A DNA stretch of 64,000 nt from CAYNWT01 sp964450955 (GCA_964450955.1 CAYVFI010000016.1:62001-126000); one strand, 5' to 3'. Counted from the stretch's first letter, positions 53,728 through 63,968 are shown. Numbers and translations: made by a program. The notes: generated by a model not told the origin, from the sequence alone.

Positions 53728-56700
53728 TTACTCTTTGGTCACCAGATCGGCAATGGTTCGTGTCAGGAGTGCCGCATCAATGGGCTTCGTAAGATACGCA
53801 TCACACCCGGCGTTAAGCGCTTCTTCTCGCTCGCCTTTCATTGCGGCAGCCGTTAGGGCAATGATCGGCATCATAAATCCAAGTTCACGTATCTCGCTTA
53901 CCGCTTCACAACCTGTTTTGACGGGCATTTGCATATCCATCACGATCGCATCAAAAGGTTGTTCCCGGGAGTCACGAACAGCGTCGATGGCTTCCTGACC
54001 GTTGGAAGCGATCGCGACTGTCGCACCCGCTTGCTCAAGAAAGTGGCTCGCAATCTTCCAGATGTCTCGGCGGTCATCTGCGACAAGGATGTGTTTGCGT
54101 TTTAGAGACGATAGTTCCTGCTGCGGCGGGGTCTCGACACTCGATATCTGAGGCTGAATCATCTTTCCATCAGGCTCTAACCGCGTCGGCAGCATGACAG
54201 TGAATCGACTTCCCACTCCTTTTTCGCTTTCGACACCGATCGTGCCACCGAGTAAATCGACCAGCCGTTTGCTAATGCTGAGACCAAGCCCGGTCCCACC
54301 ACGTGTTGCACTTTTATCAGTGCGAGTAAAGGGTTGGAACAAAACCGACATCTCGTCGTCTGTCATGCCAATGCCGGTATCGACAACAGAAAGCGTGAGC
54401 TTGTCATTGGCAAAACTCACCTCAAGTCGTACTTCACCAGCCTCAGTGAATTTCATCGCGTTGCCACACAGGTTCACAAGAATCTGCCGCAGTCGGACTG
54501 GATCAGTCCTGACCTTTTGCGGCATAGGCCCGAGGAACTCGACAACGAACCTGACACCGGTCTCTGATGACCGCACCTGCATCATTTCGTGGATATCATT
54601 CACGATCGACGCAGGATCAACCGTCATGAAATCGATCGCCAGTTTTCTGGCTTCGATTTTCGAGAGATCCAGAATGTCATTGATGATGGACAGCAAATGT
54701 TGACCATTGCGGCGAACGGTCTGGGCGTGCGCCGACACCTCTGAGTTCTCAGTCATGCGTTCGATAAGCTCGGCGTAACCCAGCACAGCGGACAGTGGTG
54801 TGCGGATTTCATGACTCATGTTTGCAAGGAACTCACTTTTCGCCTGGCTGGCCGCCTCTGCTTTCAATCGCGCTTCAACCAAATGTTCGTTTTGAAGTTT
54901 TCGATTTGTGATGTCGCGTCCAACGCCGAATACAAACCGCTCACCCGCGATCTCGATCCCACTTAACCCGACCTCCAGAGGGACCGTTCCGGAAGGAGTC
55001 CTTATTTCCGTTTCGAACAACTCAGACCCACCAGCTTTCAGCTGCTGAACCAATCGCTTGAACCTTACCGGATCCATGTTTTCGTCGATATCGAAAACCC
55101 GACTGCTAAACACTTTCTCTTCCACGATGCCAGTTGTCTCAATGGCCTGTGGATTGGCATAAAGGATTCGTCCCTCTTCATCGAGGATGAGGTGGATGTC
55201 CTTTGCTGTATCGCTGAGATGTTTGAATCGTTTGATCTGACGCTGGGCTTCGACCAGTCGCGTGACATCAATGATCGTCAAAACAGCTCCCGAGACACCT
55301 GACGCATCGCGGTAGGGAAGAATTCGCAACAGGTAAGGCGTGTTCGCTCGGTCGGTAATATCGCGCTCAATTTCCTTCTCTTCTCGGAGTGCTTCGCCGA
55401 CATCTTCGACCAATCCTTCATAGCCAAGATTGCTGGCGAAACTGGCAATCGGCCGGCCGATGTCCTGCGGCATCATGTGGAACATTCGGCCAATTTCCGG
55501 TGTAAACCGTCGCAGACAGGACTCTTCGTCGACAAAAATCACGCCCACTCGTGTCGTGGCCAGCAGGTTGTCCATGTCATTGTTGGCTTCGGCCAATTCG
55601 GCAATGCGCTTCTGATGCTCGACATTTACGGTGTAGAGTTCTTCGTTCACCGACTGCAGCTCTTCGTTTGTGCTCTGCAGTTCTTCGTTCGATGCAACCA
55701 TTTCTTCATTGGTGGCCTGAAGTTCTTCATTGGCTGTTTCGAGTTCCTCGATGGTGGCCTGAAGATTCTCGCGCGTGTACCGCAGTTCCCCTTCCAGCGA
55801 TTCGATACGCTTTTCTGACACCTCACTTAGATCGACGATGGCTGCATCACCAGAGTCTTCGTCCGAACTTGCCTGTCGCGCTAACGGGTCAAACTTAACC
55901 AACAGCGCAACGGCCCCGGCTGTTCGATCATGGATTGGCCTGATGGTCAACCGGATTTGTTCAGGCTTTTCGCCGGGAACCTGGCGAACGCCTGCGTATT
56001 TCACTTCCGTGTTATCTTTCAGCGCGTGCTGCAACCCTCCGGCGATAGATGTCCTGAGACTCTCGTGGATTGTGTCCAGCAAATTCGAACTGTGCCGCCC
56101 GCTACGATGCGACAGGAACCGCTCTGCACCTCCGAAGACATGCAGCAAATTGAAGTTCTCATCGACCAACAAGCTGGTTGACATACTCTCAGCCAGCAGT
56201 AGCTCGTACGTCCGCGACAGGTCCGGGTTTTGAGACGTTGCTTGTTTGTGTGACCCAAACAGACGATTCATCTCGTTGGTGTTGCCAAGTGCGATGCGCG
56301 AATCGATCGGAAGTCGGATATCCCGGCGTTTGCGATACAGCCGCCACCGCTTATCAATTGGCTGAAACTCGTCACTTAGGTCGCCGGGCGTTTCACTTGG
56401 TCCGAGAAACAGGATTCCTCCTGTCTTCAACGCGAAGTGAAACATCGTCAGTGTCTTCTTCTGCGCGTTCGGCTGCAGATAAATCAACAGATTGCGACAG
56501 GAAACCAGGTTTACCTGAGTGAACGGTGGGTCGTTGAAGACGTTGTGCGGTGCGAACACAATTTTTTGTCGGAGTTCACGGATGACCTTGAAGTTGTCTT
56601 TGGTCTTGCGGAAATATCGGCTCAGTAAATCCGCGTCCATGCCTTCAACAACATCAGCAGCGTAGACACCATTGGCCGCATGCTTCAAAGACAAAGGATG

Positions 56701-57765
56701 TGCGTCGGTTGCAAACAGCTTGTAATCAACGCGCAGATTTCGTGCCCGGATTTCTTCCTCCAGCAGAATCGCAATCGAGTAGGCTTCTTCACCAGTCGCA
56801 CATCCGGCGACCCAGATTCGAATCAACCCATCGGCATGCTTATCAAGTAGGCCTGGAATCACGTCTTCGCGGAGGATGTGATAGGCCTGCCGGTCGCGAA
56901 AGAATCGAGTCACACCGATCAGCAAGTCCTGATACAGCGCAGTGAGTTCGCCTTCGTCTTCTTCAAGCCGCTGTGTATAGGCCTCAATTGTGGAACACTT
57001 TTCCATCTCCATTCGACGCTGGATGCGACGGCCAATGGTGTTGGCCTTGTAGTGCGAAAAGTCCAGACCGCAGTGGGCTCGAAGTGCAGTAAAGATCTTC
57101 TCGATGCCGGTCGTGTGTGCGATTGATTCGTGTTCGGCAAGGGAGTCGCGTCCGACACCCTCGTTGATATACCGCACAAGCGCGTCGGGCATGGCGTCAG
57201 GCCGAAGCACCACGTGCACGCAACCCGTCGCCTGCGCGTTCAGTGGCATGCCGTCGAACTTCGCCGAGACTTCATCCTGACATAGAACCAACCCATTCGC
57301 GCTCGCGATGTCACGGATCCCGCGAGAACCATCGCTGCCTGTTCCGGACAGGATAACGCCGATCGCATACCGCCCAACATCGTGCGCCAGTGAGCGGAAA
57401 AACTGGTCGATTGGGTGCGACAATTCCGTCCCGCGTTCCTTCAGGAGCAGACGTCCTTCAGAGATGACCATCTCTTTCTTCGCCGGGATCAGGTAGATCG
57501 TGTTCTTTTCAACCTGCAGCCCTTCTTCCACCTTGCGGACCGGCAGCTTGGTCTTGCGCGACAGTAACTGATCCATGTGGCTCTTGAAGTCGGGCGACAA
57601 ATGCTGCACAACGACAAACGCCATACCAGTATCCACCGGCATTTTCTCGAAGAACAACTCCAGGGCTTCCAGCCCACCTGCAGACGCACCAACCCCAACA
57701 ACGTGAAAATCACGCCCCGCTTCGTCAATGTGATTAGCTTCAGATTTCGGTTGCGATTCAGTCAT
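53728..57765 (-). CDS. CheB-CheR-PAS-PAS hybrid histidine kinase
   Basis: A 1345-residue protein. A CheB methylesterase domain (about 20-205; GASAGG, VVQHLSPD, LSGTGSDGS) and a CheR methyltransferase domain (about 215-475; VTRFFRD, VAGCATGEEAYS, SCRNLLIYL) are followed by a striking coiled coil (about 645-735) of ANEELQATNEE-type heptads, two PAS domains, HisKA (SHEIRTPLS), HATPase (GTGLGLSISKRL) and REC (IVMDMQMPVKTG). Such proteins probably use the CheB/CheR parts for sensing or modification outside classical chemotaxis; no chemoreceptor genes are nearby. GAGGAT precedes the ATG. It is the first gene of the four-gene light operon. Confidence 0.94.
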   Translation of the reverse strand: MTESQPKSEANHIDEAGRDFHVVGVGASAGGLEALELFFEKMPVDTGMAFVVVQHLSPDFKSHMDQLLSRKTKLPVRKVEEGLQVEKNTIYLIPAKKEMVISEGRLLLKERGTELSHPIDQFFRSLAHDVGRYAIGVILSGTGSDGSRGIRDIASANGLVLCQDEVSAKFDGMPLNAQATGCVHVVLRPDAMPDALVRYINEGVGRDSLAEHESIAHTTGIEKIFTALRAHCGLDFSHYKANTIGRRIQRRMEMEKCSTIEAYTQRLEEDEGELTALYQDLLIGVTRFFRDRQAYHILREDVIPGLLDKHADGLIRIWVAGCATGEEAYSIAILLEEEIRARNLRVDYKLFATDAHPLSLKHAANGVYAADVVEGMDADLLSRYFRKTKDNFKVIRELRQKIVFAPHNVFNDPPFTQVNLVSCRNLLIYLQPNAQKKTLTMFHFALKTGGILFLGPSETPGDLSDEFQPIDKRWRLYRKRRDIRLPIDSRIALGNTNEMNRLFGSHKQATSQNPDLSRTYELLLAESMSTSLLVDENFNLLHVFGGAERFLSHRSGRHSSNLLDTIHESLRTSIAGGLQHALKDNTEVKYAGVRQVPGEKPEQIRLTIRPIHDRTAGAVALLVKFDPLARQASSDEDSGDAAIVDLSEVSEKRIESLEGELRYTRENLQATIEELETANEELQATNEEMVASNEELQSTNEELQSVNEELYTVNVEHQKRIAELAEANNDMDNLLATTRVGVIFVDEESCLRRFTPEIGRMFHMMPQDIGRPIASFASNLGYEGLVEDVGEALREEKEIERDITDRANTPYLLRILPYRDASGVSGAVLTIIDVTRLVEAQRQIKRFKHLSDTAKDIHLILDEEGRILYANPQAIETTGIVEEKVFSSRVFDIDENMDPVRFKRLVQQLKAGGSELFETEIRTPSGTVPLEVGLSGIEIAGERFVFGVGRDITNRKLQNEHLVEARLKAEAASQAKSEFLANMSHEIRTPLSAVLGYAELIERMTENSEVSAHAQTVRRNGQHLLSIINDILDLSKIEARKLAIDFMTVDPASIVNDIHEMMQVRSSETGVRFVVEFLGPMPQKVRTDPVRLRQILVNLCGNAMKFTEAGEVRLEVSFANDKLTLSVVDTGIGMTDDEMSVLFQPFTRTDKSATRGGTGLGLSISKRLVDLLGGTIGVESEKGVGSRFTVMLPTRLEPDGKMIQPQISSVETPPQQELSSLKRKHILVADDRRDIWKIASHFLEQAGATVAIASNGQEAIDAVRDSREQPFDAIVMDMQMPVKTGCEAVSEIRELGFMMPIIALTAAAMKGEREEALNAGCDAYLTKPIDAALLTRTIADLVTKE

Positions 57766-58119
57766 TCGATCCTCACCCCTTCCCTCGATTCTAGCGAATC
57801 AAACGTGTCCCGGCGACAAGCAGGCTCAGCGGGAGCCCACGGCGATACAACGTCGATTTCGACATGCGGCAAACACCGTACCGGAGCACAATTGGGTATT
57901 ATCGGACCCAATTCCGCACGGTGGCCGACCACATTGGTCGCGCAGCGATCAGACCACACGCCCGCAAAACCGTCGCGCACGAAGTAAACGGGGTACTTCG
58001 TTGCCCTGTCGGTCAAACTGCGGCAATCTGTAAGGAGAGAACCAGCGCGATGGTTGTGCCCTTCACTTGACGCGGCGTGGATGTCGATGCCTGACGATAT
58101 CGGAGGTTAGAACGCCCTT
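57766..58119. other. Divergent intergenic region
   Basis: 354 bases separating the light operon from the AsmA-like gene. It must hold promoters for both, but no clear consensus is visible and no sigma-54-like site was found. No gene is supported. Confidence 0.45.
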
Positions 58120-60957
58120 ATGAAGTATTTACGAATCGGTTTCTGCTGTTTCGTTGTCAGCGTGCTGCTGTCTGAGTCGGCTCAGGCGCAAGACGCGAAG
58201 GTCCGCTATTGGAACTCGTCGTGGGACTTCGAAGAAATCGACCTCGCCAATGTGTCCGCAAAACTGGCCGCGCTGGGGATTGACGTACCGGTCGCCATGC
58301 GGGGCAAGAGCACCATAAACCTGAAAGTCAGTGTTCCGTGGAACGCACTGCGAAATGCAAAGGCGTACCGCATCTCAGGAACCGTTCGTGGCACAAACGT
58401 ACAAGTTGATCAACTTCGACTCACGACACTTGCGGCAGACGTAAACCTGACCGACGGCGTTCTGCAAATTCCCACGCTCCAGTTGGAGCAGGAAGGCGGA
58501 CGAGTGGTTGGAAATGTCACCGCGAGAGTGGTTCCTCAGGGCGACTTCTCCAGCCGGTTGAAAGCCGAAACGTTTAACGTGCAACCGCTTGTCGCGTTGC
58601 TGGGCAAGTTTGACGTGGTTCCGAAAGGGATTGTCATTCGGGGAACAGTTGGCTTCGATATCAAAGCGCGCGGTCAGGTTAAAAATCTTTCAGACGTGTC
58701 AAAGTGGACCGGTTCAGGGACCGCGACCGTGAACTCTTTTCGTCTTGCCCGCGCTTCGTTGTCGACACCCGCCATTAGTGGCACTGTAAATCGCGTCGAG
58801 CTGGCAGATGGGCAGCTCCTGGTTGAAGGACTATCGCTGAGAACCGATCAGCGCGATGATTTGTTCGTTCGTGGAAACGTCAGGCTGCCGCTTTCGCGGA
58901 CAGGTGCCTTTGCGGTGGATCTGGCGGCGAACGATTTCGACTACGGAGGGTTTGCGGACATCTGGTGGCCCGGACTGGAGTCTGCCGTCCGTGGCAAGAT
59001 TGATGTTATTGCCAACGGTACCGGTCGCCTTGTCTCTGGCGAACCGAAGGACTATTCGCTGTCTGCCAAAGTCGGTTCTCCCAACCTGTCCGTACTGGGT
59101 TTTGCGCTGGGAGTGATCGAGCACGACATTCGTATCGATCCGCGCGAGGTCTCTGTCACACGCATCGGCAATCGCCCGCGGTCAGCTGGGGAAAGCGCGA
59201 TTGATTCTTTACGCGCGAGGTATTCGCTTGATGAAACACGCTTGATTGCCGAAGCGATTGACGCCCGTGTGTTTGGCGGCGAACTAAAGGGGGATCTTGA
59301 AGTTGCTCGGTCGCCCGAAGGCTGGCATCGTGCGAACCTGACCTGGTCCAGTATCTCCCCAACGGTCGAAGTCACGCTGCCGCTTGCGAACCGCCCGACC
59401 ACGCTAAGCGGAGTGTTGTCTGGTTCACTACAATGGCAGACGCTGGCAAAAGATCTTGGTAAGCCGTCGCGACAAAGCGGACGCGCTTCGGTGAAACTGC
59501 AGAAATTAGCGGCAAAAGCGGAACCGCTTGGTGAACTTACTGCGGACATCACGCTGGACGAGAACGCTGTTTCGATTTCAGCCGATGGCGAGATTCTTGG
59601 CGGGCGGGTCGCAGTAAAGACGAGATCGACTGTCGACGATTCAACAACCTGGAAAGTGTTGTCGACGCGATTGCTGGTTGGCATTTTGAGAATCGATCGA
59701 GCATCTCTGCAGCGCGTGACAGCGTTCTATCCAATCAGGTCGAAACGACTTGATGGCGAACTGTCTGCTGCGGTTCGCTTCGCCCCGAACGGCTTAGTTG
59801 CCAACCTGAGCGCCAGACGGGTGACGGCGTTTGGCAGGACTGTTTCCGATCGCATTGCTGCACGCGTCGATGTCGAAAACGGGAACGTAAGAATCGAAGA
59901 CATTCGTGGAACATACGCAGGGGGAACCGTATCCGGCCGCGGTGTCTGGGGCCGCACCGGACGTCGTTTGCTTCGTCTGCAGTTGACTCGGAGTGACGCA
60001 AGCCGCCTTTTGTTACCGGTTAGCAATTCGGCAGACGACTGGCTCGGTGGCCGCATTTCGGGGACTGCCGTTGTGACTTCCGATTCAAACGATCCACGCA
60101 ACCGTATCCGAATTACAGGTTCGGCCGATCTACGCGATGGACTGTTGTTTGGCGTTCCGATAGGCGACGTGCACAGCCCCTACACGACAACGTTGACGCC
60201 GCGTTATTTCGAATGGCTGATCGATTTTGACCATATGCAGACTGCTGTAGCGGGGGGACGCGGCGAGGGGCGGTTAGTGCTTCGTTCGGCGGTGGGGCAC
60301 AGAAAAGGTCTCGATCTCGAAAGCAACTGGCGGCTGACTCACGTCAACTTTCGCGACATCCTTCGCCGCGGAGCGGGAACTGCTTTGGTTGGCCGAGGTG
60401 ACGTTACCGGCACGGTTACGCTGGCCGGTAAGAACGTTCGGTCTGAGAAAGACCTGGTTGGTCAGTTCCGTTTTCAGCTGGGCGGTACCGATGCGGGCGC
60501 GGTGCCGGGGATTGTGTCTGCGGGAAGTTTCATCGGGGCCGCCGGGATTCCCAGCACCCGCTTTAGAACAGGACACGCGTACGGTCGCATTGGACGCGGC
60601 GTTGCCAGGATAGAAGATGCGGTTCTGACCGCGCCGACACTCGGTTTCGAGGCAGATGGAATAGTGGACCTTTCGTCCGGGCGTCTGGACATCAACGCCG
60701 TTCTGGCAACCGGCAACTTTCAGGGCCAAACCTCCATTCTTCGTCAAACATTGCGTCCGCAAGTAGTCGACACCATTGGGCTGGGAACGGTGAACCAGAT
60801 TCTTAGTGACCGGACCGTTGTGTTTGGAATGAAGGGCAATGTCCGTTCGCCGATTGTCCAACTTAACGCTGGTGAAACCCTCCGCGCGAATGCCTACAGC
60901 ATTGCTGTAAGGCAGCTCTCTACAGCGGTCACGGCCGGGACCGTGCTTGCCCCGTGA
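58120..60957 (+). CDS. AsmA/TamB-like envelope protein
   Basis: A 945-residue exported protein. The signal peptide (MKYLRIGFCCFVVSVLLSESAQAQ) is followed by long beta-rich repeats typical of the AsmA/DUF3971/TamB group: strings such as LQIPTLQLEQEGGRVVGNVTA, GGELKGDLEVA and YAGGTVSGRGVWGRTGRRLLRL. The C-terminal part (RIEDAVLTAPTLGFEADGIVDLSSGRLDINAVL) matches the AsmA-like C-terminal domain. Relatives form bridge-like lipid channels between membranes. There is no N-terminal transmembrane anchor beyond the signal peptide, and the C-terminus is short. Confidence 0.8.
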   Translation: MKYLRIGFCCFVVSVLLSESAQAQDAKVRYWNSSWDFEEIDLANVSAKLAALGIDVPVAMRGKSTINLKVSVPWNALRNAKAYRISGTVRGTNVQVDQLRLTTLAADVNLTDGVLQIPTLQLEQEGGRVVGNVTARVVPQGDFSSRLKAETFNVQPLVALLGKFDVVPKGIVIRGTVGFDIKARGQVKNLSDVSKWTGSGTATVNSFRLARASLSTPAISGTVNRVELADGQLLVEGLSLRTDQRDDLFVRGNVRLPLSRTGAFAVDLAANDFDYGGFADIWWPGLESAVRGKIDVIANGTGRLVSGEPKDYSLSAKVGSPNLSVLGFALGVIEHDIRIDPREVSVTRIGNRPRSAGESAIDSLRARYSLDETRLIAEAIDARVFGGELKGDLEVARSPEGWHRANLTWSSISPTVEVTLPLANRPTTLSGVLSGSLQWQTLAKDLGKPSRQSGRASVKLQKLAAKAEPLGELTADITLDENAVSISADGEILGGRVAVKTRSTVDDSTTWKVLSTRLLVGILRIDRASLQRVTAFYPIRSKRLDGELSAAVRFAPNGLVANLSARRVTAFGRTVSDRIAARVDVENGNVRIEDIRGTYAGGTVSGRGVWGRTGRRLLRLQLTRSDASRLLLPVSNSADDWLGGRISGTAVVTSDSNDPRNRIRITGSADLRDGLLFGVPIGDVHSPYTTTLTPRYFEWLIDFDHMQTAVAGGRGEGRLVLRSAVGHRKGLDLESNWRLTHVNFRDILRRGAGTALVGRGDVTGTVTLAGKNVRSEKDLVGQFRFQLGGTDAGAVPGIVSAGSFIGAAGIPSTRFRTGHAYGRIGRGVARIEDAVLTAPTLGFEADGIVDLSSGRLDINAVLATGNFQGQTSILRQTLRPQVVDTIGLGTVNQILSDRTVVFGMKGNVRSPIVQLNAGETLRANAYSIAVRQLSTAVTAGTVLAP

Positions 60958-61059
60958 CGCGGCCCGGTTAGCGAGAGTCCGGCTGAGAGCCAATCGGCAA
61001 ACTTTGCGCAGTCGGAAAAACCCATCAACTGGCCGCATGGCTTCGTCGATAGCAAGTGC

Positions 61060-62073
61060 ATGCGCGGTATGTACGTTTTCAAACCCATGCTGATTGTGGT
61101 GGGCATTTTGCCATTGCTTGCGGGCTGCAGTACCCTTGGGTTCGGTTCGCGCCCGGTGGCTCATGTGATTACACCAGAGACGCGTGATGTGCTGGACCAG
61201 ACGTCCGCCCGACCTGCGGTTCCGACGGAGTTGTCGAAGCAGGTTCTGCCAAACCACGCACTACAGCCTGGCGACTCCGTTTTGGTGGAGATTCTGGGAG
61301 ATGAATCGAAGCTACGGTTACCGGCTGACCAAACGGTGATGCCGGACGGTTCAATCGATATTGGCCCACTGGGGCGATTGGTTGTCGCCGGGATGAACCT
61401 CGAGCACGCCGAGGCGACTATTCACCAGATCGCTGTGTCCCGTGGCTGGAACGCTGCGGTTAACGTGCGACTGATTCAGCCCGTCCACAGTTTCTACGTC
61501 GTCGGCGCCGTGAACTCGCCTGGAGCTTATCCGCTGGCCGGACACGAAACGGTCCTGGACGCTTTGATGAAAGCCGGGGGACTGACCGAACAAGCATCAG
61601 CCTGCGACATCCTGCTTGCTCGCCCAACATCGACCACGTCGTGCCGAGTCGCCCTTCCGATTTGCTATCGAGCCATCACGCAACTTGGAGACACCTCGAC
61701 GAACTACCATCTTCAACCTGGTGACCGCATCGTGGTTGCTCGCCAATCGAAGTTCGAAGAAGTGTTTGGTTTTCTTTCGATTCCGACCAGGTGTGATCAT
61801 TGTTCGTGCCCCGCGAAAGCCTGCTGTGACCCGAACACAGGGACATATCAAAGCAGTGAGTTCGCGCCGACGCCATCGAATTATTACCCTACGGCCCAAC
61901 CCGCCAACATGTCAGCGGCAGGCCAATCGGCTAACTTCTCCAATGAGCCACCAGAACCGGCTCGACAAGGTCACGGTGCTCGGCTGCTTAATCCGTTGCC
62001 ACCGGACCCAACAAATCGGAACCGGCTCGACGGCGAACTGGATTTCGAGTCTGAGTTCCAACCGGGCCGATAG
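61060..62073 (+). CDS. Wza-like polysaccharide export lipoprotein
   Basis: A 337-residue lipoprotein with the lipobox LLAGCS near residue 23. A poly-export domain (LQPGDSVLVEILGDESKLRLPAD, VMPDGSIDIGPLGRLVVAG) and an SLBB domain (SFYVVGAVNSPGAYPLAGHETVLDALMKAGGL) follow. Such proteins form the outer-membrane part of capsule or exopolysaccharide exporters. The last 90 residues are unusual: a Cys-rich stretch (RCDHCSC, ACCD) and a Pro/Asn-rich tail. No Wzc-like partner is visible nearby. Confidence 0.88.
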   Translation: MRGMYVFKPMLIVVGILPLLAGCSTLGFGSRPVAHVITPETRDVLDQTSARPAVPTELSKQVLPNHALQPGDSVLVEILGDESKLRLPADQTVMPDGSIDIGPLGRLVVAGMNLEHAEATIHQIAVSRGWNAAVNVRLIQPVHSFYVVGAVNSPGAYPLAGHETVLDALMKAGGLTEQASACDILLARPTSTTSCRVALPICYRAITQLGDTSTNYHLQPGDRIVVARQSKFEEVFGFLSIPTRCDHCSCPAKACCDPNTGTYQSSEFAPTPSNYYPTAQPANMSAAGQSANFSNEPPEPARQGHGARLLNPLPPDPTNRNRLDGELDFESEFQPGR

Positions 62074-62133
62074 CGTTCACGATCTGAATGACAAATGCGA
62101 GATCGTGCCTGCGCGAGTCATTGCGGGACCTGG

Positions 62134-63120
62134 TCAGTTCTCGATCACGACTTTCCCCATCGCCTGCCCGCTTTCCAGACGGGCATGTGCGTCACCAGCC
62201 TGATGCAGTGAGAACGCTGTTTCGTCCAGCACTGGTGCTAGTCCGCCGGCGTCAACGATCTCAGCGACATTCCTGAGAATCTTCGCGTGGGCACTACGTT
62301 TGAAGTTGTGCAGCATTGGAATCAGCATGAAGACGACGTGAATGGACAGGCCTTTGAAGTGCGCTGTCGTCAGGTCAAGTTCGCACATGGAGACCGTTGT
62401 CACGATGTGACCATTTAGTGCAGCGGCCTCGAACGACTTCAACATGTTCTCGCCACCAACAGAATCGTAGACGATGTCAAAACCGGCTCCGCTGGTGTGC
62501 TGAGCAACGTAGTCTTCAACCGACTCTGTCTTGTAATTGATCGGCGATGCCCCCATGCGTTCGATCAGCGCCAGTTGCTTTTCTCCTCCACCGGTCGACC
62601 ACACTTCCGCGCCCAGGTGCCTGGCGATTTGCACGGCCACATGCCCCACGCCTCCAGAACCACCATGCACGAGCACCTTTTGTCCCTCAGTGATCCCGGC
62701 GCGCATCAGCCCTTCGTAAGCTGTGATTGCAACCAACGGCAGGGCTGCCGCTTCACGCATCGTCAGGTTCTTTGGCTTGTGAGCCACCAGGTTGCTGTCG
62801 GCAACAATGAAGTCCGCAAGCGTTCCGGGCAGGTCAGCCAACCCGCCCGCGCAACCGTAGACTTTGTCGCCAACTGAGTAGCCATCGACACCGTCGCCGA
62901 CTTCTTCGACGGTTCCGGCAAAGTCCATCCCAAGCAATGCCGGCGTGTCGGGCGAAAGCGGAAGATCTTTCCCCATGTTGCGAATCATCGTGTCCACCGT
63001 ATTGACACTGGAGGCCGCAATCTTCACCAGAAGATGTCCGGGTTTGATTGTTGGAGTTTCGATTTCGGTCGCTTCAAAAGCCGAATCGGCGCCGTAGGTG
63101 TTTAGCAGCATCGCTTTCAT
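62134..63120 (-). CDS. Zinc-independent quinone oxidoreductase of the MDR family
   Basis: A 328-residue medium-chain reductase. It starts MKAMLLNTYGADSAFE, has a GroES-like domain with GMDFAGTVEEVGDGV and a Rossmann domain with the NADPH loop VLVHGGSGGVGHVAVQIA (about 150-167). The catalytic zinc ligands of alcohol dehydrogenases are absent, so it is a quinone oxidoreductase/enoyl reductase type. Substrate unknown; possible roles are quinone or reactive carbonyl detoxification. A GAAGGAAG stretch precedes the ATG. Confidence 0.92.
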   Translation of the reverse strand: MKAMLLNTYGADSAFEATEIETPTIKPGHLLVKIAASSVNTVDTMIRNMGKDLPLSPDTPALLGMDFAGTVEEVGDGVDGYSVGDKVYGCAGGLADLPGTLADFIVADSNLVAHKPKNLTMREAAALPLVAITAYEGLMRAGITEGQKVLVHGGSGGVGHVAVQIARHLGAEVWSTGGGEKQLALIERMGASPINYKTESVEDYVAQHTSGAGFDIVYDSVGGENMLKSFEAAALNGHIVTTVSMCELDLTTAHFKGLSIHVVFMLIPMLHNFKRSAHAKILRNVAEIVDAGGLAPVLDETAFSLHQAGDAHARLESGQAMGKVVIEN

Positions 63121-63968
63121 CGTTTACTTCCTTCTGTCTGACAAGTGTGGATGACCTTGATCGCGAGTTCTCCGCCACTTCGTCGCTTCCTGAACTGACA
63201 TTGGAAGCATCTGTGAATTCGTCATTGCCTCACCTGTTGTCGTCCGAAGGTACGCGTGCCGCGGCGCTGTGATTCTTCACCGCAGTATCCGTACCATTCC
63301 TTTGAGACTTGCTGGCAGGGGATGGCTTATGTGTTCTGGCATCGCCGTCGACGACCCGGCCGCCTATGACCCGCCAGGTGAGCGTGAGTGCTTTCGCATG
63401 ATAGCACGCTCACGGGTTCGCCAAGTCGGTCGCTACTCCAAAGCAGCCGCGTTCACGCAGTGAATGCCCCGGCATGTCGCGATACGGTGTTGAACCGCTG
63501 TCCGAACGCACATGAAATCCAACGGATGACCGAGTCGATTCGGTTGTGGCTGGACGCTGGCCGAGTGTTCGTGTCCGGCGATTATCAGACCACCCTCTGC
63601 TGCTGTGCAGCCATCTGGCTGCATTTCGACCAGCGCGGCCAGAATTCGATCGACGGCGTTCGGCCTGTCATTAGAACGGCCGGGACTCTGCGGTTGTTTT
63701 TGTGCAACAAACGCCAGGGCGGGTAAAATTCCGAATTGGCATGGTAGCTGCACACCGTGCGCGGCAACCGCCGACGCGTCAAACAATCTGACCGGTGGAG
63801 TGCTGATCGTGACCTTCAACAAGAAAAGTCGGACCACAAATTGACAAAGACCGACGTTGATCCCACGTCGAAATCGGGGCGGCGACCAGCGGCTCTATTT
63901 CACCAGAATTCAGGCCAAGTTCCGGTAAACGTGGCCCTTTTCCACTGACGCAATGAGGAGGAACAAGA
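63121..63968. other. Long gene-poor stretch with possible promoter
   Basis: Nearly 850 bases between the quinone oxidoreductase start and the last gene. Several short frames exist on both strands (63388-63726 plus, 63433-63837 minus), but none has a ribosome binding site, recognisable motif or convincing composition. A sigma-54-like site lies at 63737-63752. Confidence 0.4.
63737..63752 (+). promoter_or_regulatory. Possible sigma-54 promoter near the right edge
   Basis: TGGCATGGTAGCTGCA matches at 8 of 10 fixed bases with GG/GC spacing kept. It is 217 bases before the partial gene at 63969, so the link is uncertain. Confidence 0.35.

Noticed and set aside
63433..63837. Minus-strand 134-codon frame and the overlapping plus-strand frame at 63388-63726.
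   Set aside because: Opposite frames overlap, neither has a start signal and compositions are atypical of the neighbouring genes.
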